Source: Clostridia bacterium
GTDB taxonomy: Bacteria; Bacillota; Clostridia; CAKSNL01; HGM11501
NCBI GenBank assembly: GCA_900766735.1
Contig: CAAFWO010000005.1
Location: 1-29,383 of the forward strand
Direction of reading: 5' to 3'
Length of the DNA stretch: 29,383 nt
The notes below the pieces were generated by a model. That model was not told the DNA's origin and did no database searches. It was given only the letters and a program-made list of their open reading frames with translations. Below are positions 8,801-15,218 of the stretch, one piece after another. The position numbers and the translations under genes are program-made. Within the stretch, counting starts at the first letter, position 1. Each line of letters begins with the position of its first letter.

Positions 8801-9075
8801 CCGCCGATGCCGGGGAGCACCGCGTCCGGCCGCTCATAGCGCAGAATTTTTGCAACGTATTCAAGGTTCAAAGGCTCCATATAGACCTTGTCCGCGACGG
8901 ACGTATCGGTCATTATCGTCGCCGGGTTGGAGTTCACCAAAACGACCTCATAGCCTTCCTCCTTAAGCGCGAGGCAGGCCTGCGTTCCGGCATAGTCAAA
9001 CTCCGCCGCCTGGCCGATGACTATCGGCCCCGAGCCTATTACCATTATCTTTTTTATATCTTCTCTTTTAGGCAT
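5887..9075 (-). CDS. carB: Carbamoyl-phosphate synthase large subunit CarB
   Basis: Makes carbamoyl phosphate from bicarbonate, ammonia delivered by CarA, and two ATP. The 1062-residue protein shows the expected internal duplication. Each half begins with a VIGSGPIVIGQ / VLGSGPIRIGQ nucleotide-fold motif (near residues 12 and 558) and contains an ATP-grasp domain; the regions GYPVVLRPAFTLGGTGGG and GYPVLVRPSYVLGGRAM are clear. The C-terminal ~130 residues form the MGS-like domain, where nucleotides such as UMP control the enzyme in other bacteria. The start overlaps the carA stop by eight bases. No frameshift is seen over 3.2 kb. Confidence 0.98.
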   Translation of the reverse strand: MPKREDIKKIMVIGSGPIVIGQAAEFDYAGTQACLALKEEGYEVVLVNSNPATIMTDTSVADKVYMEPLNLEYVAKILRYERPDAVLPGIGGQTGLNLAMQLSKKGVLHECGVELLGTRAESIERAEDRELFKELCEEIGEPVLPSKITHSIEEGVSAAEEIGYPVVLRPAFTLGGTGGGFADDEEELRVIMKNALALSPVGQVLVEKSIRGYKEIEYEVMRDRNDTAITVCNMENLDPVGIHTGDSIVVCPSQTLTNKEYQMLRSSALKIIRALKIEGGCNVQFALDPQSFSYYVIEVNPRVSRSSALASKASGYPIARVSAKVSVGMTLDEIMIANTPASFEPTLDYVVTKMPRFPFDKFTSASNKLSTQMKATGEVMAVGRTLEESLLKAIRSLEIGVCHLYKSKFDKDKMTVEDLFNYIKEGTDDRIYAIAQLMWLGVDHSRICNITQIDMFFLDKIKKIVDFEKVLEASVGDIEILKKAKKMGFCDKYLGVLWKMTEDEIYALRRENNIFPVYKMIDTCASEFESYIPYFYSTYEDENESVVSDRKKIVVLGSGPIRIGQGVEFDYSTVHAVKTIKNAGYEAIIINNNPETVSTDYTTSDKLYFEPLTTEDVMNIIELEKPEGVIATLGGQTAINLAEPLAKRGVKLIGTDCEAIDNAENRDAFEKIIIKLGIPHPVGEAVTNIEDGVTAAKRIGYPVLVRPSYVLGGRAMQIVADEEGLRHYLKTAVEVDEDRPVLVDKYIVGKELEVDAVCDGKDVFVPGIMEHVERTGIHSGDSISVYPTFSVSEKAKETMLDYTKKLGIGIGIVGLYNIQFIVDKDENVYIIEVNPRSSRTVPFLSKSTGWQIADIATLAMLGHSLKEQGINEICPREKKRWYVKTPAFSFSKIRGLDAYLSPEMKSTGEAIGYDDKLTRALYKSLKASGMNVVNYGTIFVTVADKDKNEALPLIRRFYRLGFNITATSGTARFLKENGIKTHTLAKISDGNEEILDSIRKGYVNYVINTRGLNSLSEETDGYKIRRCAVENNVTMFTALDTVRVLLDVLEEMTITVSTIDKE

Positions 9076-10165
9076 TTTCTCCCGCCTCCTTCATAATGTC
9101 GATGAACTTGTCAAAAAGGTATCCGCTGTCCTCGGGGCCGGGTGCGCTCTCCGGGTGGTACTGGACGGAGAAGACCTTATCGGCCTTGTTTTCCGCGCCC
9201 TCGACCGTGCCGTCCAAAAGGTTTATGTGGGTCACTTCAAGCGGTGTTTTTTCAACCGATTTTTCGTCCACCGCATAGCTGTGGTTCTGGCTGGTTATCT
9301 CTATCTTTCCGGTCTCAAGGTTTTTGACCGGGTGGTTTCCGCCCCTGTGTCCGAACTTTAACTTATATGTCTTCGCTCCGTAGGCGAGCGAGATTATCTG
9401 GTGCCCCAAGCATATTCCGAATATCGGCATCGTGCCGAGTAGCGAGCGCACCGTTTCGATAAGCTCGGGCACATCCTCGGGGTCGCCCGGTCCGTTCGAG
9501 AGGAAAAGCCCGTCCGGCTTCATGAATTTAATTTCCTCCGCCGTCGTGTTATAAGGCACGACCGTCACATTACAGCCGCGGCGGTTTAAGCTCCTTATAA
9601 TGTTTAACTTGATTCCGCAGTCTATCGCGACAACGTTGAATTTGTGGTTCGAGGTTCTCGAATACCACTTTTTCTTTGAGCTGACCTTTTTTACCGCGTC
9701 GTGCGGGATCTCGGTTTCGCCGAGGAGCGAAAGCACATATTCGTCGTTCGCCGCCGCGTCCGTTATTATCGCCTTCCGGCTTCCGAAATCGCGGATGCTC
9801 CGTGTGAGTTTTCTTGTGTCCACCCCGTATATGCCGGGGATGTTATTTTCCGCCATCAGCTCAGAGAGCGTTTTTGTGTATCTGAAATTGCTCGGCATAT
9901 CGTTATAGTCCCTGACGACCAGCGCTCCGATTGTCGGCACCTTGGTCTCAAAGTCGTCGTCCGTTATTCCGTAGTTTCCGATCAGAGGGTAGGTCATCAC
10001 CACCATCTGATATGTATATGACGGGTCGGATACGATCTCCTGATAGCCGGCCATCGATGTGTTGAACACGATCTCGCATATCACGTCCTTCATGCTTCCG
10101 AAGCCGTAGCCGTAGTAAACGCTCCCGTCCTCCAAAACTATCTTTCTGTCAAATTCTCTTTCCAT
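9068..10165 (-). CDS. carA: Carbamoyl-phosphate synthase small subunit CarA
   Basis: A class-I glutamine amidotransferase that releases ammonia from glutamine and channels it to CarB. The N-terminal half is the CPSase small-subunit domain (NTSMAGYQEIVSDPSY near 35-50). The C-terminal half has the catalytic triad C252 in GICLGHQ and H337/E339 in HPESAPGP. At 365 residues its length is normal. The ATG at 10165 follows AAGGGGG and lies within the last 28 bases of pyrC, the largest overlap in the operon. No other start fits, because the N-terminus aligns with the family from its first residues. Confidence 0.97.
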   Translation of the reverse strand: MEREFDRKIVLEDGSVYYGYGFGSMKDVICEIVFNTSMAGYQEIVSDPSYTYQMVVMTYPLIGNYGITDDDFETKVPTIGALVVRDYNDMPSNFRYTKTLSELMAENNIPGIYGVDTRKLTRSIRDFGSRKAIITDAAANDEYVLSLLGETEIPHDAVKKVSSKKKWYSRTSNHKFNVVAIDCGIKLNIIRSLNRRGCNVTVVPYNTTAEEIKFMKPDGLFLSNGPGDPEDVPELIETVRSLLGTMPIFGICLGHQIISLAYGAKTYKLKFGHRGGNHPVKNLETGKIEITSQNHSYAVDEKSVEKTPLEVTHINLLDGTVEGAENKADKVFSVQYHPESAPGPEDSGYLFDKFIDIMKEAGENA

Positions 10166-11364
10166 ACCGCTTCCCCCTTGTTAACTGTTAAAACGCATCT
10201 TCCGGAAACCAAAGCTCCCGAAAAAGGCGTGCTTTTTCCTTTTGATATAAATTCTTCAGGGTCTATATTGTAATCCCTATTTAAGTCAAACACCGTGAAC
10301 GCGCCGCCGTGCTCTATCCCGAACCGCCGCCTCGGCGAGATCGCCATAAGATCGATCAGCCTGTCAAGTGTGATGATTTTTTCTTTCACAAGATAAGTGT
10401 ATAAAAGCGGAAACGCCGTTTCAATCCCCGATATTCCGAAAGCGCTCCCAGAAAGCCCTTTGGACTTTTCCTCAATGCTGTGCGGCGCATGGTCGGTCGC
10501 TATCATGTCTATGGTGCCGTCGCAAAGAGCTTTTATAAGCGCCCCTTTATCACGCTTTGAGCGAAGAGGCGGATTCATCTTCCACGCCCCGTCCTCTTTA
10601 AGGTCATCATCGTCAAGTATCAGATAGTGAGGGGCTGTCTCGCACGTCACATCGACTCCTCTTTTTTTCGCGCAGCGTATAAGTTCTGCGCTCTCGGCAG
10701 TCGAGATGTGGCAGATGTGAAGGCTCGCACCCGTCTTCTCCGCCAAAAATATGTCCCTCTCGACCTCGGCCCACTCGCTTTCCGATGAGATGCCCTTATG
10801 GTTATGCGCCGCGGCATATTCACCGTCGTGAATATATCCGCCGTTTAAGAGCGAATTGACCTCGCAGTGCGCCGCGATATTTTTTTTAAGCGAGGCCGCG
10901 CGAACCATCGCCTCTCTCATCACGTCCTCGGACTGAACGCCGTGCCCGTCGTCCGAAAAGGCGGTGACATAAGGCGCCAGCTCTTCCATATCCGAAAGCT
11001 CTTCGCCCTTCTCGCCCTTTGTGATAGCGCCGTAGGGGTGCACATTTATCTTCGCGCTTTTTTTAATTAATTCAAGCTCGTGTGAGAGATTATCAAGGCT
11101 GTCCGGCACGGGGTTTATGTTGGGCATTGCCGAAACGTCGGAATATCCGCCCCTCGCCGCGGCGAGCGTTCCGGACTCTATAGTTTCCTTATATGAAAAG
11201 CCCGGCTCTCTCAGATGCACATGAACATCCGCGAAAGCCGGAAAAATGAAGCAATCGGAAATAACGGCAGATCCCTCCGCCGGTGACAAAACGCCGATCT
11301 CGCCCGAAAACGGAACGAAAGAGCCGTTTGAATATTTTCGGCAGTTCTTAAAAGTTATCTTCAC
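10138..11364 (-). CDS. pyrC: Dihydroorotase PyrC
   Basis: Closes N-carbamoyl-aspartate to dihydroorotate. It is a 408-residue amidohydrolase of the class I type. Metal ligands show as DVHVHLREPG (H48, H50), ICHIST near residue 220 and the active-site ATDHAPHS near 295-302. Translation starts at a GTG (11364) eight bases after a strong AGGAGG. No in-frame ATG matches the family start. It is the first gene of the ten-gene operon and sits directly behind the leader terminator, so termination there would silence the whole pathway. Confidence 0.95.
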   Translation of the reverse strand: MKITFKNCRKYSNGSFVPFSGEIGVLSPAEGSAVISDCFIFPAFADVHVHLREPGFSYKETIESGTLAAARGGYSDVSAMPNINPVPDSLDNLSHELELIKKSAKINVHPYGAITKGEKGEELSDMEELAPYVTAFSDDGHGVQSEDVMREAMVRAASLKKNIAAHCEVNSLLNGGYIHDGEYAAAHNHKGISSESEWAEVERDIFLAEKTGASLHICHISTAESAELIRCAKKRGVDVTCETAPHYLILDDDDLKEDGAWKMNPPLRSKRDKGALIKALCDGTIDMIATDHAPHSIEEKSKGLSGSAFGISGIETAFPLLYTYLVKEKIITLDRLIDLMAISPRRRFGIEHGGAFTVFDLNRDYNIDPEEFISKGKSTPFSGALVSGRCVLTVNKGEAVWKENLTER

Positions 11365-11509
11365 TCTTTTCGCCTCCTAACAAAAAAGCCTTACCGTAAA
11401 GGCAAGGTTTGACAGCACTTAAACAGCCGGATGCGGGCTTTGCCCCGTCCGTTTTTAAGGAAGTTATCAAAATCTTGCCGACGTCACAGCATCAACTTAA
11501 AGATCTTTT
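11365..11509 (-). promoter_or_regulatory. pyr operon leader with candidate terminator/antiterminator switch
   Basis: About 145 bases lie between the predicted transcription start and the pyrC GTG. The end of the leader is an intrinsic terminator (11382-11407). The left arm of that terminator, CCUUGCC, can instead pair with an upstream GGCAAG (complement of 11474-11479), followed by a partly paired U/A stretch. This is the geometry of an attenuator. Between them is a separate G/C hairpin around GGGGCAAAGCCC. A clear PyrR-binding motif (consensus ARUCCNGNGAGGYU) is not present; AUCCGGCUGUUU matches only its first half. No pyrR gene is in the window. Confidence 0.6.
11382..11407 (-). terminator. 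Leader terminator ahead of pyrC
   Basis: On the minus strand the stem CCTTGCC/GGTAAGG (one G-T pair, loop TTTAC) is followed by C and six T. It ends a few bases before the AGGAGG of pyrC, so it lies in the 5' leader rather than after a gene. That position argues for regulated premature termination. Confidence 0.8.
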
Positions 11510-11515
11510 TTATTA

Positions 11516-11544
11516 AGTATAGCATACATTTTCCGCCCTGTCAA
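11516..11544 (-). promoter_or_regulatory. Promoter of the pyr operon
   Basis: On the minus strand, TTGACA (11544-11539), a 17-base spacer and TATACT (11521-11516). This is near-perfect for the housekeeping sigma factor. It is the only strong promoter seen ahead of the ten-gene operon. Confidence 0.88.
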
Positions 11545-11653
11545 TATTTATTAATAATTTTCTCACAAAAAGCATAAATATTTATTTTTTGTTTTATTTT
11601 ATGCATAAGTATTCATTGAGTGTTTGGCTCTTTATTATGCATTTTAAAATGGA

Positions 11654-11682
11654 TTGCGTTTTTTATGATTTTATATTATAAT
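11654..11682 (+). promoter_or_regulatory. Possible promoter of the GH28 gene
   Basis: TTGCGT, a 17-base spacer and TATAAT (11677-11682) in a very AT-rich stretch just upstream of the gene. The -10 is perfect and the -35 is weak, so an activator may be needed. The predicted RNA start leaves only a short leader. The rest of the interval 11545-11653 is AT-rich, with no frame that looks coding. Confidence 0.5.
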
Positions 11683-11700
11683 CAATGCGAGGTGATTTAT

Positions 11701-12933
11701 TTGAAAAAAGAATTTTTCCCCGACGGGACCAAAATCGACCCGTGGTTTTACGATACAACCCTGCCCGCTCCCGGCAAAAAATATGTGCTTAAGGCAGAGC
11801 CTTGTGAGCTCTGCACCGAAAAAATACAGTCGCTTATAGACACGGCGCACTCATGCGGCGGCGGAACCGTCGTCATTCCTGAGGGGACGTATTATTCCGG
11901 CGCGCTCTTTTTTAAGGACGGCGTGAACCTTTTTATCGAAAAGGGCGGCGTTCTTAAGGGAAGCTTTAATATCTCGGACTATCCGCTCGTAAAAACGCGG
12001 ATCGAGGGCGAAACGTGCACATATTTTTCGGCGCTCATCAACGCGTCGCACGTCCACGGGTTCGTCATTTCCGGCGAAGGAATTATCGACGGGAACGGCG
12101 AGAACTCCCGGCGCGCGTTCTGGCTTCGGAAAAAGTGGAACCCGGACTGCACGAATAAGGACGAACAGCGCCCGAGGCTCATATATATCGACCATTCGGA
12201 GGACATCACGGTCAGCGGCATAACGATGCAAAACTCGCATTTTTGGACGAACCACTTATATAAGTGCCGCCGCGCCAAGTATCTTGACTGTAAGATACTG
12301 TCGCCTGCCTCGCCCGTTCCCGCGCCGAGCACGGACGCGATCGATCTTGACGTCTGCTCCGACGTTCTGATAAAGAACTGCTACATGGCGGTAAACGACG
12401 ATTCGGCCGTTCTAAAGGGCGGAAAAGGCCCATATGCCGACACCGACCCGGACAACGGAATTAACGAACGCATCATCGTGGAGGACTGCGAATACGGGTT
12501 CTGTCACGGGTGCCTGACCTGCGGTTCGGAGTCCGTGCATTCGAAAAACATCATCGTCCGCCGCTTAAAGGTCTCGTCCGCCGTCAACCTTTCATGGCTC
12601 AAGATGCGGCCGGACACGCCGCAGAAATTCGAGTATATCTCGGTATCGGGCGTTTCGGGCAAGGTCGCCGATTTTATAAATATAAACCCGTGGCGCCAGT
12701 TTTTCGACCTTAAGGGGCGAAGCGATATTCCGCTCTCCTACGGCGAGCACATCACGATGGAAAACTGCGATGTAGAGTGCAATAAATTTTTCGACGTTAC
12801 GCCCGACGATGAGCAGTATATTCTTTCGGATTTCACATTTAAAAATCTTAATATTGCCGCGCGCGACACGTCGTTTGACTTATCGGCGGTAAAGGGCTTT
12901 ACCAAAGAAAACATAAACCTCAGGGAGATCTGA
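11701..12933 (+). CDS. Glycoside hydrolase family 28 (polygalacturonase-like) protein, cytoplasmic
   Basis: A 410-residue right-handed beta-helix protein of the pectinase-like family. The GH28 catalytic aspartates are recognisable: STDAID (D212) and, exactly 21 residues on, NDD (D233, D234). The conserved histidine follows in CHG (H269). The usual RIK motif is altered here to WLK (K301), so the substrate-binding arginine appears to be missing. There is no signal peptide, so it probably acts on imported oligosaccharides. The TTG at 11701 is preferred because GAGGTG lies just before it. A longer frame from 11620 would add a hydrophobic stretch but has no ribosome-binding site and crosses the promoter. 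It stands alone, divergent from the pyr operon. Substrate is uncertain; an exo-acting uronidase or rhamnosidase is possible. Confidence 0.83.
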   Translation: MKKEFFPDGTKIDPWFYDTTLPAPGKKYVLKAEPCELCTEKIQSLIDTAHSCGGGTVVIPEGTYYSGALFFKDGVNLFIEKGGVLKGSFNISDYPLVKTRIEGETCTYFSALINASHVHGFVISGEGIIDGNGENSRRAFWLRKKWNPDCTNKDEQRPRLIYIDHSEDITVSGITMQNSHFWTNHLYKCRRAKYLDCKILSPASPVPAPSTDAIDLDVCSDVLIKNCYMAVNDDSAVLKGGKGPYADTDPDNGINERIIVEDCEYGFCHGCLTCGSESVHSKNIIVRRLKVSSAVNLSWLKMRPDTPQKFEYISVSGVSGKVADFININPWRQFFDLKGRSDIPLSYGEHITMENCDVECNKFFDVTPDDEQYILSDFTFKNLNIAARDTSFDLSAVKGFTKENINLREI

Positions 12934-12948
12934 TCCCTGAGGTTTTTT
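12916..12948 (+). terminator. Terminator of the GH28 gene
   Basis: An 11-bp perfect stem, AACCTCAGGGA with its complement, loop GATCTGA, then six T. The stop codon of the gene (12931-12933) lies in the loop, so termination is immediate and the gene is monocistronic. Confidence 0.92.
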
Positions 12949-12977
12949 GCCGGTTGATTTAATAATGGCCCTGCATT

Positions 12978-13049
12978 GTGCCACCGGAATGTCGCAAGCG
13001 CCATTCCCTACGGTGCACTGACTCAAGTGGGTGCGAAAGCTTTGGCACC
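12978..13049. repeat. Palindromic intergenic repeat, copy 1
   Basis: First part: a hairpin GTGC-c-ACC-GGAATG (12978-12991) with its complement CATTCC-ctac-GGT-GCAC (13002-13018). Second part: a near-perfect 20-bp palindrome, GGTGCGAAAGCTTTGGCACC (13030-13049). The 34 bases 12986-13019 recur without mismatch at 15111-15144, and the second part recurs with two changes at 15879-15898. It lies between the GH28 terminator and the end of the yqhD-like gene. It looks like a small non-coding mobile or REP-like repeat. Confidence 0.85.
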
Positions 13050-13052
13050 GCC

Positions 13053-14216
13053 TTACATCGATGCCTTTAAGACCTTTTCGATGTCATCGGCGGTCATTTT
13101 TTTATATCCGCCGCCGGGAACGGTCGACTTTGCGATCTTTTCAATCATATCGTCCGTCACGCCGAGCTCCTTAATGTTTCCGGGAAGACCGAGATCATAG
13201 ATGAAGCCCGAAAGAGCGCCGATTCCGGCCTTTGCCGCCTCATCGTCCGTCATCTTGTCCGTGCCGATGCCCCAGACGTTTTCTGCAAAGCGGCGGAACT
13301 TCGCCTTTCCGAACTTATAAATATACTCGTAATACGCCTTCGAGATCGCGGCAAGCCCTGCGCCGTGCGCGCAGTCGGTATATGCGCCGATCTGGTGCTC
13401 GATCATGTGGACCTCCCAGTCAGTCTCCTTTGAAAGGCCGCAAAGCGTGTTGAGCGCGACCGTCGCGCACCACATAATGTTACTGCGCGCCTCATAGTCC
13501 TCCCTGTTATCCAGCGCCTTATATGCGCTTGATATGAGCGAACGCATGAGCCCCTCGATGATGTAGTCGGTCACATTGTCGTCATCGCCCGAGAAATACT
13601 GCTCGCAAAGGTGCGAGAATGTGTCGTAGATTCCGCTCGCCATCTGGTAAGCCGGAACGGTGAACGTATATTCGGGATTTAAAATTGAGAACTTGGGATA
13701 AACCTCCGGCCCGAACACTCTGCCGTTTTTAAGCATTGCCGCCTCGTTAGTGATAACGGAGCCGCCGTTCATCTCCGAGCCCGTGCCCGCCATTGTGAGG
13801 ATCGAAGCAACCGGGACTACCCTGTTATCCACCTCTTCAAAGTTGACCCAGTATTTTTCCCACGGGTCGCCCTTGGCATATGCGGAAACAGAAATGCCCT
13901 TCGCGCAGTCGATGACAGAGCCGCCGCCGACCGCCAAAATAAGGTCAATATCGTTCTCGCGGACGAGCTCTGCGCCTTTCATTAACTGCTCATAGGTGGG
14001 GTTTGACTTGATTCCGGGAAGCTCCGTCACGCTCTTTCCGGCATCGGACAAAATCTTTATCACCTTGTCGTATAAACCGCTCTTTTTGACAGAGCCTTTG
14101 CCGTACATAAGCAAAATGTTCTTGCCGTAGCCCGAAAGCTCCGCCGAAAGGTTTGAAAGCGAGTCCTTTCCGAAATATATCTTCGTGGGATTGTAATAGG
14201 TAAAATCAAATTTCAT
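13053..14216 (-). CDS. Iron-containing alcohol dehydrogenase, YqhD/BDH type
   Basis: A 387-residue group III alcohol dehydrogenase, expected to reduce aldehydes to alcohols with NAD(P)H. The nucleotide-binding motif is AVGGGSVIDCAKG (near 95-107) with TMAGTGSEMN (141-150), close to the YqhD/butanol dehydrogenase subgroup. The four metal ligands fit: D198 and H202 in GIYDTFSHLCEQ, H270 in VHMIEH and H284 in CAHG. The two last histidines have the 14-residue spacing of the family. It follows the CMD-cupin gene by 21 bases and is expressed from the same MerR-type promoter, suggesting a role in clearing reactive aldehydes or quinones. A fermentative role is the alternative. Confidence 0.92.
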   Translation of the reverse strand: MKFDFTYYNPTKIYFGKDSLSNLSAELSGYGKNILLMYGKGSVKKSGLYDKVIKILSDAGKSVTELPGIKSNPTYEQLMKGAELVRENDIDLILAVGGGSVIDCAKGISVSAYAKGDPWEKYWVNFEEVDNRVVPVASILTMAGTGSEMNGGSVITNEAAMLKNGRVFGPEVYPKFSILNPEYTFTVPAYQMASGIYDTFSHLCEQYFSGDDDNVTDYIIEGLMRSLISSAYKALDNREDYEARSNIMWCATVALNTLCGLSKETDWEVHMIEHQIGAYTDCAHGAGLAAISKAYYEYIYKFGKAKFRRFAENVWGIGTDKMTDDEAAKAGIGALSGFIYDLGLPGNIKELGVTDDMIEKIAKSTVPGGGYKKMTADDIEKVLKASM

Positions 14217-14237
14217 TTATAAAACCTCCTTGATTAA

Positions 14238-14975
14238 TTATTCCCCGTCCGGGTATTCTTCATCCGTCACGGGCGAAAGCCATTCGTTGGACGTGTTCTC
14301 TCCCGGGCACTCGACCGCGATGTGCGAAAACCAGCTTGATTTTTTCGCGCCGTGCCAGTGACCGACTCCGGGCGCGATAAAGACCGTATCGCCGGGTTTT
14401 AAGCTTCTGGGCTCCCTGACCTCCTCGCCGTACCAGCCCTCGCCGTCGGTGCAGAGAAGGATCTGTCCTCCGCCCGATGCCGCATGGTGGATATGCCAGT
14501 TGTTTCTCGCGCCGGGCTCGAAAGTCACGTTCGCAAGAAAAACCGTCTTTCCAGGGTCGGTCAAGGGATTTAAATAGCTTTTCCCGGTGAAATATTTTGC
14601 ATATGCGTCGTTCGGGCTGCCGAGCCCGAAGGTCGGGCAAAAACCGTCCCCGTCGCCGTACAGATCTTTAACGACTCTGAACGCCGCCCAGGCATTGGGC
14701 CAGCCGGCATAAAAAGCAAGGTGCGTCAAAATTTCCGCCATCTCGCTTTTGGTCACGCCGTTTTCCTTCGCCGTCTTTGCGTGATAGGCAAAGGACTGGT
14801 CGATAAGCCCCTTGCTCACCAGAGCGCTGACTGTTAAAATGGAGCGCATTTTAGGTGAAAGCACATTCTCTCTCGCCCACGACTCGCCGAAAAGCACGTC
14901 GTCGTTAAGGTGCGCAAAGAACGGTGCAAATTCGCCCAGGCTGTCACGCCCTGCCGTTTGTTTTTTTGAGCACAT
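14238..14975 (-). CDS. Carboxymuconolactone decarboxylase-like / cupin fusion protein
   Basis: 245 residues in two domains. The first ~115 residues are a CMD/AhpD-like helical domain (LSPKMRSILTVSALVSKG; AEILTHLAFYAGWPNAWAAF) without the CxxC cysteine pair of AhpD, so it belongs to the gamma-CMD side rather than to a peroxidase. The last ~110 residues are a cupin barrel with metal-type ligands: EPGARNNWHIHHA and, later, PGVGHWHGA. Such fusions occur next to aldo/keto or alcohol dehydrogenases and MerR regulators in many Firmicutes; the reaction is not established. GGAGG precedes the ATG at 14975. It is the first gene of a two-gene operon with the yqhD-like gene. Confidence 0.85.
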   Translation of the reverse strand: MCSKKQTAGRDSLGEFAPFFAHLNDDVLFGESWARENVLSPKMRSILTVSALVSKGLIDQSFAYHAKTAKENGVTKSEMAEILTHLAFYAGWPNAWAAFRVVKDLYGDGDGFCPTFGLGSPNDAYAKYFTGKSYLNPLTDPGKTVFLANVTFEPGARNNWHIHHAASGGGQILLCTDGEGWYGEEVREPRSLKPGDTVFIAPGVGHWHGAKKSSWFSHIAVECPGENTSNEWLSPVTDEEYPDGE

Positions 14976-14988
14976 ATTAATACCTCCA

Positions 14989-15017
14989 TTGACATATTAC
15001 TAAAACTCTGCTATAAT
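14989..15017 (+). promoter_or_regulatory. Consensus promoter reading toward merR
   Basis: TTGACA, exactly 17 bases, TATAAT: a perfect housekeeping promoter reading right. The predicted start, near 15024, would give a ~195-base leader that crosses the MerR operator and a palindromic repeat before the merR ATG. A MerR protein bound at 15038-15057 would sit directly in the path of this transcript. Confidence 0.75.
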
Positions 15018-15029
15018 GAGTTCAACATT

Positions 15030-15060
15030 ATTCTACTACTTAAAGTGCACTTTAAGTCAA
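15030..15060 (-). promoter_or_regulatory. MerR-type promoter and operator for the CMD-cupin/yqhD operon
   Basis: On the minus strand, TTGACT (15060-15055), a 19-base spacer and TAGAAT (15035-15030). The long spacer is the hallmark of promoters that MerR-family activators open by untwisting. The operator is a perfect 20-bp palindrome, ACTTAAAGTGCACTTTAAGT (15038-15057), filling the spacer and touching both elements. Its CTTAAAGT half-site resembles those of the NmlR/AdhR class of MerR regulators. Confidence 0.92.
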
Positions 15061-15084
15061 GGTTTTTTTAATTTTTTATCAGCT

Positions 15085-15173
15085 GTGCCAAAGCAGGCAC
15101 TGACGGGCGCGGAATGTCGCAAGCGCCATTCCCTACGGTGCACTTACTGCGCGGGAAGGCTTTAAATTGCACC
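15085..15173. repeat. Palindromic intergenic repeat, copy 2
   Basis: It contains the same 34 bases as copy 1 (15111-15144 here, 12986-13019 there). On the left is GTGCCAAAGC and on the right a degenerate GGGAAGGCTTTAAATTGCACC-like end, i.e. the reverse complement of the outer palindrome of copy 1. It lies in the 5' leader between the merR promoter and the merR gene. Confidence 0.82.
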
Positions 15174-15218
15174 AACCCAAATGGTGCACAAATCAAAAAA
15201 ATCAAGGGGGAAATGACG

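Noticed and set aside
5887..9075. Open frames of 64-137 codons on the plus strand opposite carB
   Set aside because: They mirror carB codon structure, have no ribosome-binding sites and no recognisable families; carB is intact on the minus strand.
11401..11479. Classical PyrR-binding anti-antiterminator
   Set aside because: AUCCGGCUGUUU matches only the first half of the consensus; the GAGG core is missing, so I report a generic attenuator instead.
11620..11700. Longer GH28 start at 11620 giving a hydrophobic N-terminus, a possible signal anchor
   Set aside because: No ribosome-binding site; the stretch is AT-rich promoter DNA including TATAAT. The TTG at 11701 with GAGGTG is better supported, though a TTG start is not certain.
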